Shown here: positions 9,991 through 19,090 of the stretch, piece after piece | Layout of the letters: each line of letters starts with the position of its first letter | Numbering within the stretch: position 1 is the first letter of the stretch | Assembly: GCA_903840165.1 (NCBI GenBank) | Contig: CAIMEY010000074.1 | Location: forward strand, 1 to 64,000 | Direction of reading: 5' to 3' | DNA from: an uncultured Myxococcales bacterium | GTDB taxonomy: Bacteria > Myxococcota_A > UBA9042 | Length of the DNA stretch: 64,000 nucleotides | Translations under genes and position numbers: made by a program | Notes under the pieces: generated by a model | Seen by the model: the letters and a program-made list of their open reading frames with translations, nothing else | What the model was told of the DNA's origin: nothing | The model's database searches: none

Positions 9991-10018
9991 AATGTACGTT
10001 CGTTCAATAAAATGTCAA
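9991..10018 (-). promoter_or_regulatory. tetR promoter with embedded operator
   Basis: On the minus strand TTGACA (10013-10018) is followed after 16 bp by TACATT (9991-9996). The spacer holds most of the operator-like ACGTTCGTTCAAT (9996-10008). The tetR ATG begins only six bases after the -10-like box, so the transcript could be leaderless. The hexamers and spacing are seen; function is inferred. The same site is 86 bp upstream of the divergent gene at 10095 and might influence it too. Confidence 0.5.
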
Positions 10019-10094
10019 GGCTCGCAAACTGGCCTCCTCGAACTGTCTTGCTCCGCCCCGCCCACACCGGTACAGTTCGCCGCGAGGTGAACCG

Positions 10095-10976
10095 ATGCGT
10101 ACAGTTGTCCTGGTCGTGGGTCTGGTTGGATTGTCCTTTCAAAGCGCAGGGATCGCACTCGCCGCAGCCGCAGACAGTCCTCCCTTGGGTTCGCCGATGC
10201 CCAATATTCGCGCCATCCCGCTACAGCGCATGTCGCCGGTGATGCGGCATATTGCCCTGCAAGCTCGGCCGGTTCCGGTACCCGAGGCGCCGACGCCAGC
10301 TGCGCCAGCCGACCCGACGGCGGCCCAAGCCCCCGCGCCGCTGAGCCAGGAAACAATGGCGACGGCGCCCAAACCGCCTGGCTTTCGCTACTCAGTGATT
10401 CAAGAAGGCATCGTCGACGGTATCTCCGGCACCCTGCTTTACGTCAAACAAAACAAGGAGTCACGCTCCAGCATCGCGGTGCCGATCCCCCAGGACCGCG
10501 CGTTGCTGGCGCAGTGTCTGCAGGGTGGCACGGTCGATGATCTCGTCAAAGGTACTGTGATCACAGCAAAATACGATGCTCGGGGCGTGGTTCGGCCAGA
10601 CCTGCTGATCGTCCACGCCGCTGCCATGGAAGTCCTTGATGGGGCAAAGGTTTTGGACCGCGGTCCCAACCGGCTCTACGTCATCACAGCGGACGGTGCC
10701 AACCGCGGCTTTGAACTTCAGGGCGAAGGCGAAGCTGCCTGGGAAGGCGTGATTACTAATGGCAAAGTTGATGATTTGCTGCCGGGTGCCAAGGTCAAGG
10801 TCCAATATGACCCGTCTGGTCGGTCGCCCCTGCAGGTCACGCTGATCGAGAAGGTCGCGCAACCAAAGGACAAAGGCTGCGGGTGCCAGATCGCCGCAAC
10901 CCCTCGGCCGACCGCTGGTGCCTGGCTCCTGCTCGCGGGCCTTGGCGGACTGCTGTGGCGGCGGCGTTGGGCTTGA
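10095..10976 (+). CDS. Secreted MYXO-CTERM protein of unknown function
   Basis: A 293-residue protein with an N-terminal signal peptide (cleavage near residue 24) and a Pro/Ala-rich segment around residues 60-95. The central region of about 150 residues contains two similar strand-rich units (GIVDGISGTLLYV and WEGVITNGKVDDLLPGAKVKVQYD). The C-terminus has KGCGC, then a hydrophobic helix (WLLLAGLGGLLW) and RRRWA. This tripartite tail matches MYXO-CTERM surface-sorting signals of myxobacteria, where the Cys is processed. The central part is not recognised. Its stop overlaps the next start as TGATG, so translation is coupled to the hydrolase gene. Confidence 0.85.
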   Translation: MRTVVLVVGLVGLSFQSAGIALAAAADSPPLGSPMPNIRAIPLQRMSPVMRHIALQARPVPVPEAPTPAAPADPTAAQAPAPLSQETMATAPKPPGFRYSVIQEGIVDGISGTLLYVKQNKESRSSIAVPIPQDRALLAQCLQGGTVDDLVKGTVITAKYDARGVVRPDLLIVHAAAMEVLDGAKVLDRGPNRLYVITADGANRGFELQGEGEAAWEGVITNGKVDDLLPGAKVKVQYDPSGRSPLQVTLIEKVAQPKDKGCGCQIAATPRPTAGAWLLLAGLGGLLWRRRWA

Positions 10977-11893
10977 TGCATCCGGTCACGAATTTCTTGT
11001 CAATTCGGGGACTTGAATTGGCGGTGCACAGATGGGGTAGCGCCGATCGCCCGGTGCTGCTGTTCATTCACGGCTTTCTCGACCACGGCAAAGCCTTTGC
11101 ACCTATGGCAGAATTGCTCTGCGATCGCTGGCAAATCGTGGCACCGGACATGCGCGGCCACGGTGAGTCCGGTTGGGTCGGGCAGGGCGGTAACTACCAT
11201 TTTGCCGACTATTACGACGATTTGCGTCTCATTGTTGAGCAGTTGCGCGGGCCCGTGGGTCTGATCGGTCACTCCATGGGCGGCATGATCGCCACGGGTG
11301 TCGCAGCGCTCTTTCCTGAGAAAATACGGGCGCTTATGCTCCTCGATGGCATGGGCCCGCCCAATGGCAGCGCGTCCGAGGGCTTGCCTCGCCTGCAGCA
11401 ATTCGTAGAAACACTGGCAAAACAAGATCTTCAGCTGTCACCGGCCCAACGCCGTCACGCCCGCAAGGCCTTACCCTCCTTGGCTGCGGCCGCCGCTCGT
11501 CTGCAAGCGGCCAATCCCCGCCTCTCGCCGGCCATCGCCGCCCGCCTTGCCGAAACGGGAACCGAGGCAGTGGTCGGTGGATTTTGCTGGCGCCATGACC
11601 CCTTGCATCGCGTCCCTAGCGCTCGCCCCTTTCGCGTCGATGAAGCTGTGGACCTCTGGCGGGGCCTGACGATGCCCGTGCTCTCGATTTACGCCGAGCA
11701 CAGTAACTGGTGTCCACCCGACCTGGATGAACGCTATGCCCTCATTGAACAACTGGTTTGTCGTCAGTTGCCAGGAGCCGGGCACAACTTACACCACGAG
11801 TTTCCCCAGCAGCTGGCTGCGGTGGCGGCGCAGTGGTTCGAGGCGCCCGGGCCCTGTCCTTCGGCCTTAGACGATGCAGGCGCAACGCGGTGA
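10976..11893 (+). CDS. Alpha/beta-hydrolase fold protein
   Basis: A 305-residue cytosolic hydrolase. The oxyanion strand is FIHGFLDHG near residue 32. DMRGHGES follows. The nucleophile elbow is GHSMGG near residue 103. An Asp lies near YAEHSN, and the catalytic His is in GAGHNLHHEFP close to the C-terminus. This is the usual layout of esterase/haloalkane-type alpha/beta hydrolases. The start at 10976 shares TGATG with the previous stop. A longer upstream frame would overlap that gene fully. Its own stop overlaps the glutamine amidotransferase start the same way. The substrate cannot be read from the sequence. Confidence 0.88.
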   Translation: MHPVTNFLSIRGLELAVHRWGSADRPVLLFIHGFLDHGKAFAPMAELLCDRWQIVAPDMRGHGESGWVGQGGNYHFADYYDDLRLIVEQLRGPVGLIGHSMGGMIATGVAALFPEKIRALMLLDGMGPPNGSASEGLPRLQQFVETLAKQDLQLSPAQRRHARKALPSLAAAAARLQAANPRLSPAIAARLAETGTEAVVGGFCWRHDPLHRVPSARPFRVDEAVDLWRGLTMPVLSIYAEHSNWCPPDLDERYALIEQLVCRQLPGAGHNLHHEFPQQLAAVAAQWFEAPGPCPSALDDAGATR

Positions 11894-12582
11894 TGGCGCG
11901 CCTACTGATCGTCAACCTCAACCTAGACCCTGAGGAACTCGGCGGTTGTCAGCAATTGCAGCGTAGTTTTAAGGCTTTGGCTGAGCACTCTTCGCAGATT
12001 GCTCCGTGGGCAGAGCTGCGCTCCGGCGGCCATCTCGGGCCGTGGGATGGCGTAGTGCTGGGGCCCCAAGGGACGCCATTTTCCGCTTACGATGTCGACT
12101 TTCTCCCGTGGTTACAACGCTTTGTCGATGCGCTAACCTGCCCAGTTCTTGCCGTGTGTGGCGGGATGCAGGCGCTCGCCCTGGCGTCCGGTGGTCGACT
12201 CCATGCAACGTTCGGTGGCGAGATAGGCCCAACGTATCAAGGACATCAGAAGCTCCGAGGGCCCTTAGCTGTTGGCTTGGATCGGCGCGCTCTGCCCACT
12301 TGGCTGCCGGCCGGCTTGGCCGACCAATGGCAAGAGGCAGGCGGACAAGTCTTTGAAAGTCATGTGGAACAGGTGCAAACCTTGCCCGGGCCTTGGCAGG
12401 TGGTAGCGTCCTCGACCTTGACGCCGATTGAAGGGTACGTACACCCGCAAAGGCCGATTCTGGCGAGCCAATTCCATCCAGAACTGCATTGGGATGGCGA
12501 GTGCGCGGCCGGTCGGGTGTGGCTGCAGGCTTGGCTGGCCGTGGTGCATGGGCTCCAGCGCGATGGAACCAATCTTGGCTAA
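11893..12582 (+). CDS. Class-I glutamine amidotransferase-like protein
   Basis: A 229-residue protein with the triad-type GATase1 layout. The nucleophile elbow is LAVCGGMQAL near residue 93. The FESHVEQV strand follows, and the catalytic FHPELHWD lies near residue 195. The start at 11893 overlaps the previous stop (TGATG). It stands alone without a synthetase domain, so it may supply ammonia to an unlinked partner or be a gamma-glutamyl hydrolase-like enzyme such as the PuuD class. The motif CGGMQ in place of CxGxQ still has the Cys. The specific substrate is unknown. Confidence 0.82.
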   Translation: MARLLIVNLNLDPEELGGCQQLQRSFKALAEHSSQIAPWAELRSGGHLGPWDGVVLGPQGTPFSAYDVDFLPWLQRFVDALTCPVLAVCGGMQALALASGGRLHATFGGEIGPTYQGHQKLRGPLAVGLDRRALPTWLPAGLADQWQEAGGQVFESHVEQVQTLPGPWQVVASSTLTPIEGYVHPQRPILASQFHPELHWDGECAAGRVWLQAWLAVVHGLQRDGTNLG

Positions 12583-12761
12583 ATCACTATTTTGTTTGCG
12601 AAATGGCCGGTTTGTCCCTACCATGATCCAGCGCAAGCAGGTGGTCATTGGCCCGTCCCGGCCGCAGAGCCACGCAGCATGTTGGCGCATGGCTTGAGTT
12701 TGTTGGCGCATGCCGGTATGTACGCAATTGCCGGTCCGAGTTCGGCCGCGCTCGAGGGCTC

Positions 12762-15611
12762 ATGCAGGACACGCAGACCCGCTTTTGTCGCACTTTCATC
12801 CAATTGCTTGGCCTTTTGCTGCTCTTTGGCCTGAGCGGTTGCGGCAGCAGCACGCCTCAAGCCACGCTCGTCACCAGCAAAGATAGTAGCGCTGGCCAGA
12901 ATTCACTAGATTCTATAGGTAGTTGCCCAGACGGCGTCGATTGCGCTGCCACCGGCCGGCTCTGCGATTTGGTCAGCCACACCTGCGTCCAATGCCGCGA
13001 CAACGCCGATTGCAGCCCAGACCAATGGTGCAGCCAGCAACTCTGCGCGCCGGGCACCGTCTGCAAGACCACCGACGACTGCGCCAGTCAAGGCGGCGTT
13101 TGTGCAATCGATGTAGGCCATTGCGTCGCCTGCCTTGCCGACAAGGACTGCGGCGATGCCAAGGTATGCACGGCCCATGTCTGTCGCGCCCCGGCTGTGG
13201 CGTGTCAAAGCGCGGGAGATTGTAAGCCTTTTGCGATGATGTGCGACCCGGCCAGCAGCACCTGCGTTGAGTGCAGCAGCAGCGGCGACTGCAATACCGG
13301 CCGATTCTGCGTCGATCACCTTTGCCTCAAGGCCACGTGCGCGCCGGGAAGCAGCCGATGTGCCAGTAGCATTCACCAGTTATGCAGCACCGACGGCGCC
13401 AGCTGGCAGGACGCCCCATGCAATACCGAACAAGCCTGCATCGACGGAACCTGCGCCTCCAAGGCCTGCAAAGGCGGCGATAGCCAATGCGTAGGGACAG
13501 ACGTCGTGGTTTGCGCGGCAGACGGCAGCGCCTGGTCCAAGCCGCAGGCCTGCCCGATCGGCCAATCGTGCAAGGACAGTATCTGCGAAAACCAGTGCGC
13601 TGCAGGCAAGCAAACGTGCGGAATCTACTCGATTTTAACCTGCGCCGCCGATGGCATTGGCCAGACCAAACAAGCCTGCCCCAGCCTGCCCAGCGGCAAA
13701 CCCGGGGCCTGCGCCGAGTTGCCCAGCGGCGCCACTTGCACCGCCATCGACTGCAAACCGTACATGAAGTTCTGTTTTCAAAATGCAGTCTTTGATTGCG
13801 GCGCCAGCGGAGACACCAGCTTAGTCGTCGATTGCAACAAGCCCGCGCCAGACGGCAGCATCCTGACCTGCGACGGCGGCGAGTGCGTGGCCAAGAAATG
13901 CACGCCCTTTACCAAGGTTTGCGCCGACGTCGGCACCGTGGCCACTTGCAAATCCGATGGCAGCGGCTACGACAAAGCGTATTGTTCCACCAACTTTGCC
14001 TGTGGCGATGGAACCTGCAATCCGGTCATCTGCAATCCCGGCCAAAAGGTCTGCGACGGCAATGGTGTCATCGTCTGCAACGAGTCGGGCACCAGCCTCA
14101 CGTCCGTCAAAGACTGCACCGCGACAGCGCAATTCTGCCTCAAGGGCAGCTGTGGCCCTCAGGTGTGTCAGCCGAGCTCAACCTTCTGCGCCGCCGGACA
14201 ACTGGCGACCTGCAACGGTTTAGGCAATAAATTCAGCAGCCAAGCCTGCCCCGTAGGTCAAGCCTGCCAGGGGGACAGTTGCCAACCGGCCGTGTGCAAG
14301 GCCTTGGAGTTGGAGTGCGACGGAAAGTCCGTCGAACAGTGCGATCCCTATGGTTCCAGTTGGTTGCCCATCAAGGACTGCGGGTCGATCGGCAAGGCTT
14401 GTTTTGCAGGCACCTGCGTCGACACCGTGTGCCAGCCCTTGGCCAAGAGTTGCGTCGGCGACCAACTGGCGATTTGCAAAGGCGATGGCACCGGCACCAC
14501 CGTGCAGTCCTGCGACGACGGCGACGCCTGCACCACCGACAGTTGCGACCCACTGAAGAACGCTTGCAGCCACACCGGCAAGTCGTGCGAGGACAACAAC
14601 CCATGCACAATCGACAATTGCCTGCCCACCTCTGGCCAATGCGACCACCCACCGACGCTCGGCACCGCCTGCGACATGGACGGCAACATCTGCACCGAGG
14701 ACCTGTGCCAAGGCGGTAGTTGCACGCCAGGCCCGGGCAAGAACTGCGATGACAAAAACGCTTGCACAGCAGATGCTTGCGGCACCAAGGACGGCCTGTG
14801 CAGCCATGAGCCGGCCCCTCAGGAAGGCAAGGCGTGCGGCGTCGGCGGAGCCTGCAAACTCGGCGATTGCATTGTACAATGCAGTCAAGTCAACTTGTGC
14901 CCCGCCGGTTGTGCTTGCGGCATCAAGGGTTGCGACATGTTCGGCAGCCAAACCTTGCCCCTGGCCTTTGGCCCGGGCGACGCCGCTGGAGGCTGGAATC
15001 CCTTCCACAACGAGTGGTGGACCAGCAAGCCCTACAGCAATCAAATCTGCCGATTCACCCAAGAGGGCACGCCTATTGACTGTTTTGCCGGTCCCAGTGG
15101 CCGCGTGGCGCAGATTCAGGGCGAGGCCAACATCGACGTCGCCTACATCGCCCTGACCACGGGCCCTGGGCTACCCGATCAGCAAAATGCTGAATTGATG
15201 CGCTTTTCCGGCATGAAGTTGCCGCCCGTGTGGAACATCGACTTGCCGGCTGGGTCGGTGAGCGCCGGCGTGGCCCTGGACGCAACGGTGGTCGTGACGG
15301 CCAATGGCAACGGTAACACCACGCAATTGCGGCGTTATGACAAGGCGACGGGGCAAGAGTTGTCGCCCCTGAATTTCCCGGCCGTGGCAGCCGGAACCGT
15401 GCTTGGTTTGGCCCAAGCGGATGGCATCTATTACCGCGTCACGACCAGCGGAACCCTGCAGATGCTCGACCCATTTACCGGTGCTATCGCCGCGCAGACT
15501 GCCGTGGCCATCGCTCCGACCTTTGCATCGCAACTAGTTAATTCCTTTTGCCTTTCGGCTGGTCCTGCGGGCAAGGGCGTTTGCGTGCCCATCAGCGCTG
15601 GCTGTCAGTAG
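12762..15611 (+). CDS. Large Cys-rich surface lipoprotein
   Basis: A 949-residue protein. The signal peptide ends in the lipobox LSGC near residue 26, so it is probably lipid-anchored. Residues about 50-690 are tandem Cys-rich modules of 35-50 residues, with patterns such as CxxDxxCTxDxC in CDDGDACTTDSCD and CEDNNPCTIDNC. The last 250 residues are Cys-poor and strand-rich, perhaps a propeller-like domain. The start at 12762 has a GAGGG site and gives a clean signal peptide. The longer frame would push the hydrophobic stretch inside. Such proteins are common in myxobacteria-like genomes. The function is unknown. Disulfide-stabilised adhesion or scaffolding is a guess. Confidence 0.85.
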   Translation: MQDTQTRFCRTFIQLLGLLLLFGLSGCGSSTPQATLVTSKDSSAGQNSLDSIGSCPDGVDCAATGRLCDLVSHTCVQCRDNADCSPDQWCSQQLCAPGTVCKTTDDCASQGGVCAIDVGHCVACLADKDCGDAKVCTAHVCRAPAVACQSAGDCKPFAMMCDPASSTCVECSSSGDCNTGRFCVDHLCLKATCAPGSSRCASSIHQLCSTDGASWQDAPCNTEQACIDGTCASKACKGGDSQCVGTDVVVCAADGSAWSKPQACPIGQSCKDSICENQCAAGKQTCGIYSILTCAADGIGQTKQACPSLPSGKPGACAELPSGATCTAIDCKPYMKFCFQNAVFDCGASGDTSLVVDCNKPAPDGSILTCDGGECVAKKCTPFTKVCADVGTVATCKSDGSGYDKAYCSTNFACGDGTCNPVICNPGQKVCDGNGVIVCNESGTSLTSVKDCTATAQFCLKGSCGPQVCQPSSTFCAAGQLATCNGLGNKFSSQACPVGQACQGDSCQPAVCKALELECDGKSVEQCDPYGSSWLPIKDCGSIGKACFAGTCVDTVCQPLAKSCVGDQLAICKGDGTGTTVQSCDDGDACTTDSCDPLKNACSHTGKSCEDNNPCTIDNCLPTSGQCDHPPTLGTACDMDGNICTEDLCQGGSCTPGPGKNCDDKNACTADACGTKDGLCSHEPAPQEGKACGVGGACKLGDCIVQCSQVNLCPAGCACGIKGCDMFGSQTLPLAFGPGDAAGGWNPFHNEWWTSKPYSNQICRFTQEGTPIDCFAGPSGRVAQIQGEANIDVAYIALTTGPGLPDQQNAELMRFSGMKLPPVWNIDLPAGSVSAGVALDATVVVTANGNGNTTQLRRYDKATGQELSPLNFPAVAAGTVLGLAQADGIYYRVTTSGTLQMLDPFTGAIAAQTAVAIAPTFASQLVNSFCLSAGPAGKGVCVPISAGCQ

Positions 15612-15630
15612 GCAGGACGGACGCTGCGCC

Positions 15631-17742
15631 TTACTGAATCTGCGCCGTCGCCACGCCGCTCGTCACCAGAGACTCCAGAAAAGTCTTGTACATAGCCGCT
15701 GCTTTGGTGGAGTCGAAGATGACAAAGTGATCGTACTTGGCCCACTGCGACACAACCGCCGTTACCGCTACGCCCGCGCCGTGCCAGTTATTTTGCACAG
15801 GACTATCAAGCACTTGGGCGCCATTTAGGGTGAGCGCGTCATTGGCGTGCACCAGGGGCGCCAAGATGTCCAGCCCGATGCAAGCAGCCAAAGCCTCCGC
15901 CGTGGCCGAGGGCGTATCCTGGTCGAGCAATCCCTCCGTCAACAGCAAAGGTACTGGTTTCTCAGGGGATTGGCGATTAAGGATCAGGGGCCCATAGGTC
16001 AGCGGGTCGGTGATGTCGGCCAGCAACTGCACCAGGGAAATCGCCGGGTGGTATTCGCTGATCTCGCCGTCATCCAGGCCCAGCAGGCCGCCCACGAGCG
16101 TCGAAAAGTCCATGGGATACTTGCGCAAAAGGATGGTCTGCGACAGTCCGGCGCCGGCACCCGACAGCACGTAGCCCAACTGATTGTTGTCGACAGCGGC
16201 CAGCAACGCGCCCGACAAACCGCCCTGGCTGTGCCCGAGGAAGGACACCCGCGTGGGGTCGAGGTGGACGCTGAGGCCGTCGGCGGCGATGCCGGCAGGT
16301 AAGTCGATGTAGCCATTGCGAATCATTCTGGCTAGCAGAACGGAGTCCAGCGCGGACTGGCGGAAGCTCGCTAAACCAGAGTAAATGTTGAAGAAATTGA
16401 AAGAGGCAGCGTCAAGGGTGTTGCCCGTGATCTCAGGCGTACAGCGAGGCCCGTGCATCGGCTGGTCGATGCTGACGACGGCAATACCGGCCGCCGTCAA
16501 GTGGTCCCCAGTGCCATCGGTTGAGAAAGATAAGTAATCTCCGCCTGTTCCGTGGGCATACATGGCAACGGGGACTTGCCCTGAGCCGGTGTCGTGGCTG
16601 CGCTTGACCGGGACGGCGAGAGAAACGCGCAACATTTCTTGGTGTTGGGCAATGGGGCTACCATCGCTGGCAAAGGCGAAACCACCGCTTGGCGCCTTGT
16701 TGTAGGGGCAATCGCCGACTTGGTAGTTGGGGGCAGGGTATTGTCCTGTAAATAGGACGAAATTCTTGCTCTTGGTTGGGGCGGATTTCCAGCCACTGGC
16801 CGCTTGTACCGGCGGTTGCGTGCGTTGAAAGGCTGCCATGGCGCGCAGTTGGGCTGAAGGGTCGCCGGTTGTGAACACCGTGGCCGCCGCCAAGTCTTTG
16901 TAGGGAATGCTTATCTTTGCAGCCAGATAGGCCGCCACCAAAGGTTGCAGGCTATCGGCCAACTTTTGCTGGGCCACGTCCAAAGTGGCTGTCGATGCAG
17001 GGACTTGGGGGTCCAAGACATGGTCCAGCAGCTTGTCCACCACCAGGGCCAGCACCGTCGGGCGCCCAAGCACTTTGCCTTGGGCATCGCGCATGTCGCG
17101 GCGCACCAGCAGGGCATAGGTCGTCTTGGGCCTTAAGGGATGTCCCCAAACAGGCTGAATCATCAGCAGATTCTCGACCAAGTACTGCCCGCGGGTCTTC
17201 GGCGAAAGGCGCGCCTGCACCGGCGTTGGCACGCCATAGGTCGGACTGCTGGGGTCGATGTCCAGCAGTTGATAAGGCGATGAAGGTTCAAGGGATTGTG
17301 CCGCATCGACCACCTGGGACACATCGAGCGGCGCGTCAAACTGCACGTAGGCCGTCGGCTGCAGGCTCCAACCGCTCAGCGACGCCTGTCCGTAGTCCAG
17401 GTATTGCTTGAGCAAATCCGCCTGTTCGCCGACCTTGGGCGCCGGGAAACCACTGAGGTCCAACCGGCCATCACTGCCTCGGCGGGTATTGGTCGGAAAA
17501 GGGGAGGCGTGCCAATCGGTTGCCGTCAGCTCATAACGCGCCACTGCACCCGTTGTGCTGCCGATCAGCGGGTCTTTGCTGAGATCAGGACTGATTTGCA
17601 GTTGCTGAGCCGTGTCGCTCAGTGCGTCGGTCGAGCTATCGCTGCTCGTAGCGGTTGACTGGCAACTGCTTAGAAATCCAAAGGTACTTAGGGCTGCTAA
17701 CTGCAGGCACCAGCCCGGCAGGCCGTAGGAACTCGCGGCCAT
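15631..17742 (-). CDS. Alpha/beta-hydrolase (lipase-like) lipoprotein
   Basis: A 703-residue lipoprotein with the lipobox FLSSC. The first 350 residues form an extended N-terminal region. Some segments recur in secreted bacterial lipase-like proteins (LDLSGFPAP, SSPYQLLDIDPSSP). The hydrolase core has the nucleophile elbow SFLGHSQGG near residue 500. A likely Asp is in TEGLLDQDTP and a likely His in KYDHFVIFD. The start at 17742 is preceded by GAGG and lies 19 bp after the deoC stop, so the two are probably co-transcribed. Lipase or esterase activity at the cell surface is inferred from the fold. The C-terminus converges with the Cys-rich lipoprotein gene. Confidence 0.78.
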   Translation of the reverse strand: MAASSYGLPGWCLQLAALSTFGFLSSCQSTATSSDSSTDALSDTAQQLQISPDLSKDPLIGSTTGAVARYELTATDWHASPFPTNTRRGSDGRLDLSGFPAPKVGEQADLLKQYLDYGQASLSGWSLQPTAYVQFDAPLDVSQVVDAAQSLEPSSPYQLLDIDPSSPTYGVPTPVQARLSPKTRGQYLVENLLMIQPVWGHPLRPKTTYALLVRRDMRDAQGKVLGRPTVLALVVDKLLDHVLDPQVPASTATLDVAQQKLADSLQPLVAAYLAAKISIPYKDLAAATVFTTGDPSAQLRAMAAFQRTQPPVQAASGWKSAPTKSKNFVLFTGQYPAPNYQVGDCPYNKAPSGGFAFASDGSPIAQHQEMLRVSLAVPVKRSHDTGSGQVPVAMYAHGTGGDYLSFSTDGTGDHLTAAGIAVVSIDQPMHGPRCTPEITGNTLDAASFNFFNIYSGLASFRQSALDSVLLARMIRNGYIDLPAGIAADGLSVHLDPTRVSFLGHSQGGLSGALLAAVDNNQLGYVLSGAGAGLSQTILLRKYPMDFSTLVGGLLGLDDGEISEYHPAISLVQLLADITDPLTYGPLILNRQSPEKPVPLLLTEGLLDQDTPSATAEALAACIGLDILAPLVHANDALTLNGAQVLDSPVQNNWHGAGVAVTAVVSQWAKYDHFVIFDSTKAAAMYKTFLESLVTSGVATAQIQ

Positions 17743-17761
17743 GATCGCCTCGCGCTGGAGC

Positions 17762-18871
17762 TCAATAGGCCCCGCCGAATTTCTTGACCTTGCTGGTAGA
17801 TTCTGGTGCCTTGACCACGCCACGAACAATGGCGATCGAGGCGCTGGCACCAATACGGGTCGCCCCTGCTTTGATCATGGCGTCGACATCGTCGGCCGTG
17901 CGAACACCGCCAGATGCTTTGACTTCCAGCTCTTCGCCGACCACGGCCTTCATCAGCGCGACGTCGTCTGTGGTCGCGCCTCCAGGGCCAAAGCCCGTGG
18001 ATGTCTTGACAAATGCAGCGCCGGCAACCTTGGACAACGCGCAGGCGACGATCTTTTCCTCGCGCGACAACTCGCCGGTCTCCAAAATGACCTTGACCTT
18101 TTTGCTGCCGGCGGCTTGGACCACGGACTGCATGTCCTGTAGCACCAGCGCGTAATCCTTGGACTTTAGTGCGCCGATGTTGATGACCATGTCGATTTCT
18201 TCGGCGCCGTCGCGCACGGCTTCGCGGGTCTCAAAGCCTTTGGCGGCTGGCGTCATGGCGCCCAGGGGAAAGCCGACGACGGCGACGACCGGGACGCCGC
18301 TGCCACGCAATTCCCGTGCACAATAGCTGACATTGCCGGCATTGACGCACACGGATGCGAACTTGTACTGGGCGGCTTCTCTGCACAAAGTCTTGAGTTC
18401 ATCGCGACTTGCATTGGCCTTGAGCAGCGTATGGTCAATGTAGCGCGCCAAGTCCGAACGGACCGCACCACCGTCCAGGCCTGGGCCCGAAGAAACGCGA
18501 TGGGCACCAAGATCAATAATTTTCGCAACATCGTCGGGCCGACGCGTCAACGACCAGCCGCAACCAGTGCATTCGCCCTTGCCCGCCTTGCATGGCTTGC
18601 CTGGGCTATGGCCGTGTCCGTGGTCACCGTGGCTTTGCTCCGTCTGCCTATAGCCGTGGCTTTGCTCCGTCTGGCCATGGCCTTGGCTTTGCTCCGTCTG
18701 CCCATAGCCGTGGCGGTGCTCCGTCTGCCCATGGATGTGGCGGTGGCCAGAGTCGTCGTGGTGGGCCGGTCGCGAACTGGCGATCCGCGAACCACCGGAC
18801 TGGTCGAGTTCAGCACGAACTCGATCTGCAATGGTTTGAACAAGTTGCTCGAACTGACGGTCTTGAGACAT
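17762..18871 (-). CDS. deoC: Deoxyribose-phosphate aldolase with His-rich repeat N-terminal extension
   Basis: A 369-residue enzyme that splits 2-deoxyribose-5-phosphate into glyceraldehyde-3-phosphate and acetaldehyde. The catalytic barrel is about residues 130-369. DHTLLKA opens it. The Schiff-base Lys is in FVKTSTGFGPGG and the second Lys in EVKASGGVRT. The usual bacterial enzyme is near 220-260 residues, so some 130 residues are extra. They contain a 9-residue repeat of the form HGxxQTEQS followed by HGDHGHGHS and a CTGCGW motif. The start at 18871 follows GAGGAAACC. Acetaldehyde production is of interest because the divergent gene is eutB. The His stretch could bind metal. Confidence 0.9.
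   Translation of the reverse strand: MSQDRQFEQLVQTIADRVRAELDQSGGSRIASSRPAHHDDSGHRHIHGQTEHRHGYGQTEQSQGHGQTEQSHGYRQTEQSHGDHGHGHSPGKPCKAGKGECTGCGWSLTRRPDDVAKIIDLGAHRVSSGPGLDGGAVRSDLARYIDHTLLKANASRDELKTLCREAAQYKFASVCVNAGNVSYCARELRGSGVPVVAVVGFPLGAMTPAAKGFETREAVRDGAEEIDMVINIGALKSKDYALVLQDMQSVVQAAGSKKVKVILETGELSREEKIVACALSKVAGAAFVKTSTGFGPGGATTDDVALMKAVVGEELEVKASGGVRTADDVDAMIKAGATRIGASASIAIVRGVVKAPESTSKVKKFGGAY
18627..18734. repeat. Four 27-bp tandem repeats inside deoC
   Basis: Four consecutive 27-bp units (18627-18653, 18654-18680, 18681-18707, 18708-18734) differ at only a few bases. They encode, in reverse, the 9-residue His-Gln-Thr-Glu-Gln-Ser repeat of the aldolase extension. The unit length is a multiple of three, so copy-number change would not shift the frame. 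Near-identity at silent positions suggests recent expansion. Confidence 0.85.
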
Positions 18872-19090
18872 CGGTTTCCTCGCGTAGACGCGCCCGCAGT
18901 GTAGGGCTTTTGCGCTGCGCTTGCCAAGGCCTGCAAACCGGCGCGCATCGATGTGTTCACGCGCTGGCGGGCAGCAGGCCAAGGAGAACGACCATCGGCC
19001 TAGCTGGCGTAAAATCAGAGCGTTAGGCGGCTGGTGTCTGAAGCGACAAGAGGCTGGCCCAAACGGCGCACTGAGGCTACACTGTGGGCC

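Noticed and set aside
13821-15062. Minus-strand open frames across the Cys-rich lipoprotein
   Set aside because: Ala/Gly-rich shadows caused by TGC/GAC codon patterns on the plus strand. No ribosome sites or family features.
18431-18904. Plus-strand reading frame of 157 residues over the deoC extension
   Set aside because: It is the antisense of the His-rich repeat. It has Leu-Arg-rich low complexity, and the minus frame continues into a perfect aldolase.
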